From Laccaria trichodermophora (Eukaryota > Basidiomycota > Agaricomycetes > Agaricales > Hydnangiaceae), in assembly GCA_018417955.1 (NCBI GenBank), contig JACTVC010000012.1, positions 1,116,001-1,180,000 of the forward strand: a stretch of DNA of 64,000 nt, given 5' to 3'. Shown one piece after another: positions 10,593 to 21,077 of the stretch (its first letter is position 1; each line of letters starts with the position of its first letter). The notes under the pieces were generated by a model. That model did not search any database. It saw nothing but the letters and a program-made list of their open reading frames with translations, and had not been told where the DNA came from. The position numbers and the translations under genes are program-made.

Positions 10593-10752
10593 AATTACTG
10601 AAAATAGACATCTGAAAGAAACCCTCAACCCTAGCTGTGTGTGTCTAAGTTCCCACGTCTTTCTTCCCTTCCCCCTTCATCTTGCTTCCTGTCCCCTTTG
10701 TTCTTGCAGTCCCACTTGGCTCTTATACCTTCTAATCTTGCTGTCTACTGCT

Positions 10753-12856
10753 ATGAGTGCAAGAGAACTTCGATCTTTACAAGCTGGGGTGAATTCTCCC
10801 CCCAAACGAGGCCGGAAACGTGGCCAATCCAATACTGAGGCAACAAACACCAAGCGTGCCAAGGCCACCACCAAGAATGATGTTGAGGGGAGTGGTGAGG
10901 AAGAACCAGAGGCTGGAAAGGGCACCACAAAGGGAAAGAGCGGTGGTAAGAAGGGGAAAAAAGCAAGGTGAGTGGCCTGTTTTATACCAGTACTTGCATA
11001 CTAACTATTCTATTCAGAATGACAGGTGCCCAGCGAGCTGCCAAAGACAAGGCTGAGAATGATAAGGGTGTCCCAGCCCAGCTGACACCGTGAGCTCTTT
11101 GATCTTTATTTGATTAGTTCTAATGTGATGTTGATAGGGTTGAGTGAGCTCTTGAAGCTGCTGGTACTTCTGTTGCACCCCCAAAGCGTACTGGCAAATT
11201 ATCCACCCCTTCCTTCCTTCCTCCTGCTCCTACCCTTTCGAGCAGCCGTTCTCGTATCAATCGTGAGCCAGAAGTTACTGCTGGACATGAAGAAGTAAGT
11301 GGTGAGGAGAGTGATGAGGAAGATGGAGATGAGGGAGATGAGGTTGATGAGGTTGATGAGGTTGATGAGGGTAGTGATGGGAAAGATATCCGATTTGGCC
11401 CACCAAGAGGTCGTCATCAGGCCAAGTCTGGTTCTGGTCATGAGGAGCCCTTGGCCATGGGTAATATTTTATTTTATGTTTCAATCTTTTATTTATTCTT
11501 TTCATAGATATTGATCTCTCCAATTTGGCACCTCCTGAGACAGAAGTCCCTGCTAATGGGTCTTCCCGTTCTACTGGGGGTATTTTGCGTGGGCGTGCCG
11601 TTGGAAATTCGTTCAATATAGGTGACTCCATTTATGATGTGCCACAAGAGGTCAGACCCCTTTCTAATGGTCGCATTAACATCACAATCGTCCAACAACC
11701 TCCTTCTGATGTTGTTATCGACAATGCCACGTCACATCTAAATGTCAAGTCCCCCTGTTTTGAGACATTGGGCCCACTTCTGAAAAAGGTGGCCAAGAGC
11801 TATTCTCCTGTTCGCAGTAAGTGTTTGACTATATATAAATATATAAAGTTTAATAAAGCTTCATCTCAGATCACAATTATCGTGTCTATATTTTGGATAA
11901 GAAGCAGTGGTCCATCATGGGCCGTTACAATGTAGTAGTTGAGGATGATGAGGATGCTATTTGGGAGGAGGATGACATTGGTAAAGTTACACATATTCTT
12001 CTGGTATGTTTTATTGGCTATTCTTGGTTTAAATTTTATTTAAATTATGTCTAGGAAAATGACCATGAGCAAATGGTCGCTTCTGCGATTCCACCATCAT
12101 TTCATCAGCGCTCTGTCTCTCTAGGCTCTCATTCAGGATCTGTTCCTCGCTCTTCGTCTGTTGCTTCTGATTCTCGTGGACAGTCTCGGGCATCATCTAT
12201 TAGTAGATCTGAGGTGACTGGTCCTTCAAAGCTTTCTAGTGCCAACAAAGCACTTCTGTTAGAATATCTTGGGATTGACAGAGATCTTGCTTCTCTGGAT
12301 AAGGCTGGGTTACAGTCAGCCTATCAGAAGTTTAAGGCTATCATCAATGCTACACCTAAAGTTATGGGCTTGAGCAAGGATGCTGAGTGGAAGTCACAGT
12401 TTGATGATGGAGCTGCCTGGGTTCCCAACATTGTCAACTTTATCCATATCTTTATCACTAAGACTCAGTTCTACCAAGTCTGGAAGCCTACATTCCTAAG
12501 AGCAGAGGAATATCCAGATATGCGAGACTGGCTTAATGAGGAGGAGGATTGCCTTGCTACTGAGGATTTGTGGGACTTAAGGAACAGTCGAGTGCTGAGC
12601 TTTCCTGATTTGAAGAAATGGCTTGACAAAAAAGATCGTGAGGGAGAGTTGAAGAAGCGTGGTGATTTGAAGGGGAAGAGAAAAGCTCCAGACAGTCCCA
12701 AGAAGAATCGTGATAAAGATAAACATGTGGAGCAGAGAAAGCACAAGAAGTCGAAGCAGGCAAGGGTTAGGGATTTGGATGAGGAAGCTTCTGAGTAAGT
12801 AGGACTTGTGACTTTTTTCCTTTTTTTTCATTTCAGAATATGCATGGGACATGAAT
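10753..12856 (+). CDS. KDZ-element accessory protein, charged, nuclear-type; function unknown
   Basis: Starts at ATG 10753. The first exon is rich in lysine/arginine with nuclear-localisation-like clusters (PPKRGRKRG). Several introns of about 50-60 bases follow, with GT...AG ends (for example after 10967, 11460, 11818 and 12004). Acidic runs (repeated DEVDEVDE) are near 11320-11390. The large last exon (12073-12795) contains a serine-rich stretch, then a conserved-looking block (about 12240-12600), and ends in a basic Lys-rich tail. It stops in the TAA at 12796, or after splicing a GTAAGT...CAG intron, at 12856. I recognise no catalytic domain. Its position immediately upstream of the transposase gene on the same strand suggests a transposition or DNA-binding accessory role (inference). 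Confidence 0.65.
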
Positions 12857-12915
12857 AAGCTGATTTGTACAGTAGTTTTACTTTTTTCTTCAGATCAACT
12901 TTGATGTTTGTTACA

Positions 12916-15256
12916 ATGGCGATATCTCTTGTATGCCAGCACTGGATTCTTGCCTGGTTCTTTACCTGGTCTTGTCTTGTTTCACCTACATATGCTACCC
13001 CTCTAGTGCAGCGTCCCTTCCCAAATATCCCATTCAGCACTTTTAGTGATGCCATACAATCAATATTTGGGTCCAATGTTTCTTTGGCTACTGTTCTTGC
13101 AGTTTCATACACCTTATTTGAAAATCCAGATCTGTTGAATCTTCATTTTCATCAACAACAGCGGATATATGGTGATGAATACAAAGTCCAAGTTACAGGA
13201 TGGATAACTGCACTAAGCACTGCACTAATGGACAAACTTGGAAATAAGAGAACTGAAACTTTATTCTCTGAGAATGAACTTGCACGAGAGCCAGATCAAA
13301 AGACAAAGGTTTCCCTTCTTGCTGGAAAGCTTGACAAGCTAGCTGGGTGTTTGAAACTGTCAACATTTGATGAGGAGGGAAATTATAAAGGAAAATTACT
13401 CCCTCTGTCACATAGCAAGATTGAACCAGCTTATATCATTTGTCCAGCTTCATTTGCATGTCAAACCCTAGACTGTAGTCCAAGATCATTGCGTCAATCC
13501 ACCAAGGCTTCTGACATACCATTGGTAACTTTGATCAAAGGGCAGACAGTATATCAACATGTACCTGTGCTCACTGGAAAGTGTCAAAGCTGTAAAACAT
13601 TGTATACAGCTGATCATGAAAGATTTGAAGATACATCAACTGTTCAAAATACTTTAAAACGAGTCTATATCAACTCAGCCAAATACTTGAAAATTGGCCA
13701 ATTAATCTGGGCAGATCGTCTATTTGCAACAGCAGTCATAAATGCTATGTATAACTTTCATGGTTCAGCATCTGCATTTGCAGAGTACTGGAATAATACA
13801 CATGGAACCAAAGAACTTTCAATTACTCGTGCTCATGTCTGGCAAGCATTTGTTCAACAATCTGTTCGTACAATTGCTGAGGAATCTGGAATTGATGCTG
13901 AATTTGATGATGGTTTGAACATCAAAGAAGTTACTACTCAGGCATTTTCACTTTTGGGAGAAGATGGAATTATTAGAGCTTCTGAGAAACATGCATGTGA
14001 TGAATGCACTCAAAAACACAGAGAGACTAGTGATGCAGTTTTCAATAATCCAGCAGCTGTTGTTGGTGTTGATGCCACAGATGATGATATTCCTGCCTTG
14101 GAAGGAGCACCTGAAGGAATGGACATTGATGCACCTCAGGTCCCCTCCGATGATGAGATGGATACTGATGATATCCCAAATATAAGAATGGTTGTTCTTG
14201 ATGGTATAGTTATGGGTCCTCAGGTAAATAATTTTAGATTCTTTCTGCTGAGTTCATTTTTTTACAACTTTTTTTTAGCACTGTGCATATGACAATTGCA
14301 CTAATGATCTCTCCAATGCACGTGGTGGATCACTGTGTGATATACACCACTTAGCTCTTGGTTCTCAATGCTTGGTTCGTGGTTGTAATAACAGAAGAGT
14401 AGAAAGGACACTTGCATGTCAACAGCACCAACCAGAGTGGCGTAAACATGCAAAGCACAGCAAACGTCACAATCAAGCTGGGGTCCGCCGGATGTTACAA
14501 CGCCCTGGTGAGAGTAATCCTTGGGAACCAAATCGCAGAGGACCAAATCCCCAACAACATGATGCTCCAAATGCAGAACCACGAGAAGCCCCCAATTACT
14601 TCCGTGCAGGTAGATTCTATTGTGTTGAAACTATCTGTGCACCTTGTGGTGTTGTTATTGCTTGGACAAAGTTTGATAAATCAGAATCACCAACGAATAT
14701 TTTAAACTTCCTAGGAAAAGTTTATCCAACAGAAGAATCAAGACCTGATTATATTTGTATTGATAAAGGCTGTCAAGTGTTTGCAACTGCAGTAGCAAAT
14801 GGAAGTTGGGATATTTGGAAAAAAACTACTCGATTTATTGTGGATGCCTACCACTATATCAATCATCGGGTGTTAGATTTTCTATGCCGAAAATATTGTA
14901 ATCCCTCACCTGGAGATGGATCTGCTCCAAACCTTGTAGTCATGGCATATGATAAGAATGGTAAAGCATATTTGAAGCGAGCATTCAATACACAGGTATT
15001 TATTACTTTATTTTGATTCAATCTCACCTCAACACTATATTTCATTTAGGTTTGCGAACAACTTAATGCATGGCTTGGTGGATATCAATCAATTCTCAAA
15101 CGTATGACACCTGGAAATTTCAACTGGTTTTTACACACCATGCTGTTCTATCACACAAAGTATGTCCTCCACAAACAAGAGATGAAGAAATCAGATGAAG
15201 ATGAGGAGGAAAACTTAGGTTTAGATGAAGAAGCTCAAGATGATGAGGACAACTAA
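12916..15256 (+). CDS. CxC/KDZ-type transposase, 743 residues
   Basis: Exons 12916-14223, 14279-14995 and 15050-15256 keep one frame. The ATG at 12916 (ACAATGGC context) was chosen; an upstream in-frame ATG is at 12865. The middle has a cysteine cluster (CPASFACQTLDC about residue 176, later CQSCKTLY) and an HACDECTQKH motif near 360, as in the CxC5-type clusters associated with KDZ transposases. A second Cys/His cluster (HCAYDNC..., CDIHH, CLVRGC, CQQH) begins at 437. The C-terminal third looks like an RNase H fold: YICIDKGCQ (D about 598), VDAYHYINH (D about 625) and CEQLNAWLGG (E about 678) are likely catalytic. It ends with an acidic tail. No stop or frameshift is visible, so it may be active. 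Expected role: cutting and joining the element ends at 9128 and 15580. Confidence 0.8.
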
Positions 15257-15261
15257 ATAGT

Positions 15262-15400
15262 AGTGAAGAGAAAGAGGTGTGCAGAAGTGTATATTAGTGT
15301 AAATGTATAGTTAACTGAATAGTAGTAAAGAGAAGTATGCAGAAGTGTATTAGTTAGCTGAATAGTAGTAAAGAGAAGTATGCAGAAGTGTATATTACTG
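15262..15400. repeat. Three-copy tandem repeat after the transposase gene
   Basis: Unit of about 45-60 bases containing GAATAGTAGTAAAGAGAAG and TGCAGAAGTGTAT, present three times. Probably the 3' untranslated region or subterminal DNA of the element. Confidence 0.75.
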
Positions 15401-15461
15401 TAATTTAACATATACTTGCATTTAAATAGAGGTTTTATACCTTATTCTTCTCATATCCTGT

Positions 15462-15574
15462 CCCATTCCAGTGGAATTCCCCTGGAATACACAGGAATAC
15501 ACAGGAATTCCACAGGAATTCCACTGGAATGACTAGATTCCTGCAGGATTCCTGCAGGAATAGGTGGGGCACTG
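15462..15574. repeat. Palindrome array and tip, right end of the KDZ element
   Basis: GGAATTCC and CAGGAATACA units followed by GCAGGAATAGGTGGGGCACTG, the inverted match of 9135. Confidence 0.8.
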
Positions 15575-15580
15575 TAAAGT

Positions 15581-15713
15581 ACTGCCCACCACCCGCAAAC
15601 GACCACGGCGCCCACAAATGACAACACCGAACACGCACGACGACCCACAGATGACAATGAACGTCGAGCGCCCACGGACAACCACACCACCACCTTCCGC
15701 CACCACCCATCAA
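15581..15713. repeat. GC-rich minisatellite-like DNA, left of element b
   Basis: Irregular CGCCCAC/ACGAC units (for example CGTCGAGCGCCCACGG). The same kind of sequence resumes at 17609, so element b (15714-17608) appears to sit inside it. Confidence 0.6.
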
Positions 15714-16082
15714 TACTTTACCCTCCCTGGGTTATTCCATGTGGAATCCATGGAATGGGGGGTGGACTGCAGAAACTCCAGATGGATTCCATGGAAAGGG
15801 GGGATGGATTCCATGGAAAGGGGGGATGGATTCCATACTTTTGGTGGATGGATTCCATGCTTTTTCCACATGGATTCCATACTTTATTCCATATGTCCTA
15901 TACCATTTTTAGGGTGGAATCCATATGGACTCCATATGGAATCCACATGGAATGACTTTATGGAATAATTCCTAAGTCCACATTATGGAATCATGGTTTC
16001 TTTACTCCATGGTCATAGCTGAGCAGGAAAAATTGAAATGTATTGAATAGACTACACAATTTATTTTTACTACTTTCAATAT

Positions 16083-16340
16083 TTAAGGGAGGAGGAAGAC
16101 AGGGGAAGTGATGGAGGGGGGAGGGTGTAGGGAGTGATGGAGGAGAGAGGGAGTGATGAAGGGAGGGGTGGGAATGGATGGAAGGGGAGTAATGGGAGGG
16201 GGAGTGATGAAGGGGGGGAGAAATGGGAGGGGGAGTGATGAAGGGGGGAGAAATGGGAGGGAGAGCAACAGAGGGAGGGGTAGCAACAGAGGGAGGGGTA
16301 GCAACAGAGGGAGGGGGAGCAACAGATGGAGGGGGGGCTC
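16083..16340. repeat. Purine-rich tandem repeats in element b
   Basis: G/A-rich units such as GGGAGGGGGAGTGATGAAG and AGCAACAGAGGGAGGGG; strongly strand-asymmetric. Confidence 0.85.
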
Positions 16341-16344
16341 GGTT

Positions 16345-16700
16345 GCCGTTGGGCGGTCGTGTCGTGGGTGGTTGCATTGTGTTCGTGGGCGGTCGCGTCG
16401 TGTTCGTGGTCGGTCGCGTCATGTTCATGGGCGGTCGCGTCATGTTCGTGTCGTCGCGTCGTGTTCGTGTCGTCGCGTCGTGTTCGTGTCGTCTGCGTGG
16501 GCGGTCGTGTCGTCTTCGTGTCGTCACGTCGTCGTGGTGTCGTTGCATCGTCTTCGTGTCGTCGCGTCATCTTCGTGTCGTCGCGTCGTCTTCGTGTCAT
16601 CTGTGTGGGCGGTCGTGTTGTCTGCGTGGGTGGTCGTGTTGTCTGCATGGGCGGTCGTTGACGTCCGTGGGCGGTCGTTGACGTCGGTGTGGTGTGGTGG
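16345..16700. repeat. GTCGTGTTCGTG minisatellite in element b
   Basis: Degenerate 15-30 base units of GTCGCGTCGTGTTCGTGTC type. Long frames on both strands here are artefacts of the repeat. Confidence 0.85.
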
Positions 16701-16807
16701 TGCGCCGTTCGTGGTGGTGCATCTGCCACGTCACGACGTGGCACCTGTGCTTTGGGGTCAGCAAGGTCAATGGGTGGATGGGGTGGTTTGTTCGCGGGTG
16801 GAATAAA

Positions 16808-16856
16808 ATGACGGACGACGACGAATGTCGTCGTCCGTCATCTGGTTGCCACGCTG
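16808..16856 (-). repeat. Conserved hairpin core in element b
   Basis: Perfect 14-base stem (16808-16821 with 16828-16841, 6-base loop). On the minus strand it is preceded by GCAGCGTGGCAACCAG, matching the block at 46302-46379 and 9680-9735. A second, looser block in the other orientation is at 17082-17122 (CGACGTGGCAAC, then GACAGC/GCTGTC and GCCACGTG). Confidence 0.7.
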
Positions 16857-17165
16857 CTGGCTTACCTGGCCTTCCGCTCGCCTTCGTTCCCACCCATCCG
16901 TGGTCATCGTCGGCTTCGTTGTTGTCGTTGTCGCCAGCGTCGTTGTTGTTGTTGTTGTCGGCGTTGTCGACGTCGTTGTCGTCGTTGTTGTCGGCGTTGT
17001 CGATGTCGTTGGCGCAGGCGATCGTGGCTTGAGATGGTGGGACGGATGGTGGTGGTGATGGTGAAAGGAAGAAGCGACGTGGCAACGCGACAGCCATAGC
17101 TGTCACGTTTGAGACGCCACGTGACCGACGACGCTATATATCGACCTTTAGTTTACCCTATAGCA

Positions 17166-17245
17166 AAGCCAGTATGGCTCAGGTGGTTACAGTGCTGCTT
17201 CCATTCATGATGTTGTGGGTTCAATTCTCTCAGGTGCAAAATTTA
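17166..17245 (+). repeat. tRNA-like sequence, probably a SINE head
   Basis: A-box-like TGGCTCAGGTGG (17175-17186) and B-box-like GGTTCAATTC (17218-17227) are spaced as in Pol III genes and followed by an AT-rich tail. The arms do not pair well enough for a working tRNA. The A box closely resembles that of the TRIM at 6712-6723. Confidence 0.55.
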
Positions 17246-17608
17246 TTTTTTACTTAAATATAGTAAGGACACTATATCTATATGTATTCTAATGGTATAA
17301 TGGTCATTAATTCCTTCCATGGAATCCATATGAACTGCTCCATAGAATCCATATGGACTGTTCCATGGAATAAATGTGGATATGCCTGCATTCCATATGG
17401 AATCCAATGGAATCCATATGGAGTCCATATGGAATTAATCATTCCATGACCATTCCAGGATCATTCCATATGGAATCCATCATGTCCATGGAATCAGAAA
17501 TTGGCTGGGTCCTCAGCCAACATTGATTCCATGGAATCCATATGGAATTATCCATGGATTCCATGGATTCCATATGGATTCCATACGGAATAACCCGGGG
17601 AAGGTAAA

Positions 17609-17990
17609 GACCTCCCACCCATGAACGACGAGCGCCCACGGACGACGAGCGCCCATGGACAAGGACAACAACCCCACCCACGGACAACGACAACCCCGTA
17701 CCCGCCAATGACGAGTGCCCACAGACAATGACAACCCACGAACGACAAACGCCCACAGACAACAACGACCCACGAGTGCACACGGATGACAATGAGCCCC
17801 CCATGCACGACGGCGCCCCATCCACGGACGACGATGCCCACGCACAGACGACGACGACCCTCCACCCACGAACGACGAGCGCCCGCAGATAATGAGCACC
17901 CACAGACAGACACGAATGACCCCCCCACCACTGCCGACGAACGGCGAACGAGGCCGCCACCGACGAGCAGCAATGAGTGCCCACCCCCAG
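17609..17990. repeat. GC-rich minisatellite-like DNA, right of element b
   Basis: Irregular repeats such as ACGACGAGCGCCCACGG and GACAACGACAACCC. Continues the type of sequence seen at 15581-15713. Confidence 0.7.
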
Positions 17991-17992
17991 TA

Positions 17993-18266
17993 TGTCCCTC
18001 CTCCATTTCTATCCTTCCTTCCTGTCTGTCCCCTCCCTATCTGTCCTTCCTTCCTGTCTGTCCCCCCTCCCTGTCTGTCCCCCCTCCCTGTCTGTTCCCC
18101 CCTCCTTGTCTGTCCCCCCTTCCTCTCCATCTCCCTTCTTGTCTGTTCTCCCATCCTGTCCTCCTTCCTCTCCATCTCTCTTCCTGTCTGTTCTCCCTTT
18201 CCTGTCCTCCTTCCTACCCCTGTCTGTACCCTCCTTCCTGTCTGTCCCTCCTTCCCCCCTCCCTTT
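17993..18266. repeat. Pyrimidine-rich tandem repeats
   Basis: Units of about 12-17 bases of CCTCCCTGTCTGTCCC type, almost pure C/T. The layout (GC minisatellite, then pure tract, then AT-rich, then array) mirrors element b in reverse. Confidence 0.85.
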
Positions 18267-18568
18267 AATATACTTATAAATTAATTTTGATGTCATTTAA
18301 AATAGAATTAAATTCTATTATGTATTGATATATGAATGCTTTAAGGATGGAAACAGAGTTAAGTTCATAAAGGAAGTTAGAGGAAGTGTTTAAACAGGTC
18401 ACAGATGGTTAAATGTCACGTAGTCCTCAGGAATCCTGAGGACTTGACAGAATTTTTCTCCTAAAACTCAAATTTGCCAAAATTATGGTGTAGTCCTGCA
18501 GGAATCCTCAGGAATCCTCAGGAATCCCCAGGAATCCTGTGAGTCCTGCAGGAATCAGTGGGGGACTG
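18267..18568. repeat. AT-rich segment and end of palindrome-array element c
   Basis: 18428-18560 holds GGAATCCTCAGGAATCC-type units. The edge at 18568 reads, on the minus strand, CAGTCCCCCACTGATTCC, very like the KDZ element tip. The matching left end was not found; it may have been lost when other elements inserted. Confidence 0.6.
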
Positions 18569-18594
18569 ATAAGTACTGGTTCAAGGTGGCAGAG

Positions 18595-20243
18595 ATGGAC
18601 CAGTGATTGGTGGCCACAAACAGCGCGTTGATTCACTGTGAACCAAGGTCAACTGAGAATAAGCGAGATTGCCTTATGCAGGTTCTTGGCGAATTTCTGC
18701 GAAGCAATCTGAGTAAGTTGGTTCCTCTATCCGTTTCAAGACTTCTCAAAGACATAACCTTCATTTAGTCGAAATCTTCACTGCCCGAAGTGAGGATGGG
18801 AGTAACGTGAAGAAGGTCACAATGAACTGGTCTTGGACCGACTTTGCATACAAGAATGAGGTCACCATCATTGGTTGGGGACTGGTGGATGATTATCCTC
18901 ATGAAGGATTCTCATTGAAGGGTAAAGGAAAGGGAGAGGCTTTCTTCCAGAGAATTGTCCAGTCCCACATCACTGAGTACAAGCGAAACAGTAGTAAGCT
19001 GAATGCAGACGAAGAAGGTGATGATGATTTGGTTATATCGCCCTATGTTCGCATTGTTTCGTGGACACCAGGTGAGCTTTGCGAGACTGCTCTTGTCATT
19101 CATGTAATTGACTACTCAACATTAGAACAACGCAAGTGTTGTGTCATTAAACAGCAACACATCCCCCTGGTGATAGATGTTGCAGGCAAGGTTTTATCTA
19201 CAGTCTTCAACTCGAAGGTGTGGGCAAAGGCAGCAGAAGCCACCGGCCATAGCAAGCCTCACCAGAAGTCAGTGCGACTGCTAAGCGATGATGAGGAAGA
19301 CTTCGAAATGCCCATCGAGATACCTCCCCGTCGTCCACCTCCCTGCCCAAACACTTTATGAGAGGATCCCGATGCAGTGCCCCCTCACTTGCGATTTTCG
19401 CCAGATCGTAAACAGAGCTATAACAATCGGGCTGCTAGCAACTTCGACACACGCCCTCCTCACTCAAGATATACAATAGATTCTCAAGATCATGACCAGG
19501 ACACTTACAGTCGTGCACATAACAATGCTGGTACACGTCCCCCTCACTCTCGATCTACAGCGGATTCTATTGATCGTGGTCGTGATTATCCTTGATGAGT
19601 GCCCAATAACTCTCCCCCTTACTCTCGATCTACAGCCGATCCTGTTGATCATTATCCTCAACGAGCTGCTGACAACTTTGACGCACATCCCCCTAGCTCT
19701 CGGTCCTCTTGCGATTATGAACAAACTCAGCCTCGACTTCCCATCTACCCTCAGCCAATCAAGTCTTGCGGAGTTCTCGACCATCCTCGAAACATCTATC
19801 ATGGGGATGAAGATGACCAATATCGGTTCACCCGTGATTTCGCTCCTGCCCCTGGTCAAAAGCGGTACTATGAAATCAACCCCAACTTACAAGGGGGTGG
19901 CCGAGAGCCATACGGACCTCCAACGCTTGATCATCACCTTCCATCACATGACCACTACAATGCTGGCTCTTCAGGTGCTCAGCGTCATCATCTCCCAGAA
20001 GATGGCCAGGGCCTCTCAAAGCGGCCATACAACAAAGACGATATGGGACGGCTCGGTATCGGCTCTTCCGAACTACAGCCACCTCAGAAAAAGCAGAAGA
20101 TATTGGAAGTGGAGGAAGGGACACGCAAGGTTGCTGCACTTCCTACATGGCGGATTCCATCCGGAAGCCATCCCACAGAGAATGGTAGACCTGGCTCTTT
20201 GAAGTATTCAAATTGGGGTCATCCTTCAAATGGAAGGCGTTAA
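18595..20243 (+). pseudogene. Mushroom hypothetical-protein family, broken only by TGA codons
   Basis: Exon 1 starts at ATG 18595. An intron with GTAAGT and CATTTAG borders runs from about 18710 to 18766. One frame then continues to the TAA at 20241. It contains TGA at 18604, 19359, 19593 and 19596 but no TAA, TAG or frameshift. The N-terminal half has NWSWTDFAYKNEVTIIGWG-like and GKGKGEAFFQRIVQ motifs that I associate loosely with repeated Agaricomycete proteins of unknown function. The C-terminal half has three imperfect repeats of RPPHSRSTADS type, then a charged tail. The stops fit CGA-to-TGA decay. I cannot assign a function. Confidence 0.6.
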
Positions 20244-20690
20244 GTTGCACTTCTCTAGTATTTGAACTTGTCCTGTAGCATTCCTTGGAATCACTTATAT
20301 GATTTTCATGTATATGCCTTATGAATATGCCTTATGTATATGCCTTTGTATGTTATGCTGCCTTTTTTCGTGTTAAGATCACCTGACTTAAATTTCCGTG
20401 AAACGTTAAGTCACTTCATGACTGGTTGGTAAGATAAATTTGAGGCCAGTCAATATGTTTCAAGCCTTCTCTTCTGCTATAGTATAAGGTTGTTATAAGT
20501 TTGTTATAGTATAAGGCCTGGTTAGATTATAAGTTTCAAGCCTTCTCTCTTCTATAGTATAAGGCTTGGTTGTAATAAGTTTGTTATAGTATAAGTCTTG
20601 GTTGTTATAAGCTGCAAGCCTTCTCTCTGTTACAGCATAAGGCTTGGCTGTTGCTGCTGACAGGCACATTTAGAATTTAAATAAATATAT
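20244..20690. repeat. AT-rich spacer with tandem TATAGTATAAGG repeats
   Basis: 20244-20440 has no gene. From about 20455 to 20650 a 55-75 base unit (CAAGCCTTCTCT...TATAGTATAAGGCTTGGTTGTTATAAG) is repeated about four times. Confidence 0.7.
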
Positions 20691-21060
20691 ACTTGGGAGT
20701 CCCAGAGGATAAATTTAGGTACATATATACTTGGGAGTCCCAGAACCAAATGGGAGTCCCTCATCCTGGGGAGTCCCAGGGAATAGGACATATTTACCTG
20801 GGAGTCCCAAAGAATCAGATGGGAGTCCCTTACCTTTAGGAATCCCAGGGAATATAATATTTGGGACTCCCACAGAGGTGGGACTCCCATGGAAATGTAA
20901 GAGGAATCTGGAAGTCCTAGGAGATACCATGGAACTCCCATGGGAGTACCTGGCTAATACCATGGGACTCCATGAAATAGGTGGGACACACCATGGTATT
21001 GGACCCTCATAGGGTAGTCATATTGGCATGGACTAACTACCCTAAGAGGGTAGGGTTAGG
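20690..21060. repeat. GGGAGTCCC palindrome array (element d remnant)
   Basis: At least ten copies of GGGAGTCCC or GGGACTCCC between 20693 and 20970, in both orientations, then ACCCTCATAGGGTAG / CTACCCTAAGAGGGTAG. The architecture resembles the other palindrome arrays but without a GC-rich interior or visible partner end. Confidence 0.65.
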
Positions 21061-21077
21061 TGGTTGCCTGAAGTGAC

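Larger units (their letters stand above)
9128..15580 (+). mobile_element. KDZ-type DNA transposon with palindrome-array ends and two genes
   Basis: The ends are inverted: CAGTGCCCCCCCTATTCC from 9135 and the reverse complement of CAGTGCCCCACCTATTCC ending at 15574. Each runs inward into an array of GGAATTCC-type palindromes. A related CTTAG/CTTTA motif lies just outside both ends, so the true termini may be some 7 bases further out; no target duplication is obvious. Inside are a GC-rich minisatellite, a charged nuclear-type protein gene (10753-12856) and a CxC/KDZ transposase gene (12916-15256), both open. It is a candidate autonomous element. Confidence 0.75.
15714..17608. mobile_element. 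Palindrome-array element b, non-autonomous
   Basis: Inverted ends CTTTACCCTCCCTGGGTTATTCC (about 15714) and its counterpart ending GGTAAAG (about 17606). Arrays of TCCATGGAATCCATATGGA-type units run inward from each end (15730-15965 and 17313-17595). The interior holds purine-rich repeats, a GTCGTGTTCGTG minisatellite, hairpin cores and a tRNA-like sequence. There is no transposase frame. Confidence 0.7.

Noticed and set aside
16153..17106. Long frames on both strands in the GTCGTGTTCGTG region
   Set aside because: Same reason: repeat composition keeps every frame open.
17786..18296. Pro/Ser- and Gly/Arg/Glu-rich frames
   Set aside because: Translation of pyrimidine/purine tracts, no codon or domain evidence.
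18595..20243. UGA recoding (selenocysteine or readthrough)
   Set aside because: Several TGA per gene, also in an unrelated transposase, and no SECIS-like signal known in these fungi; deamination decay is simpler.
20690..20960. CRISPR-like or operator array of GGGAGTCCC
   Set aside because: Irregular spacing and both orientations; fits a transposon palindrome array.
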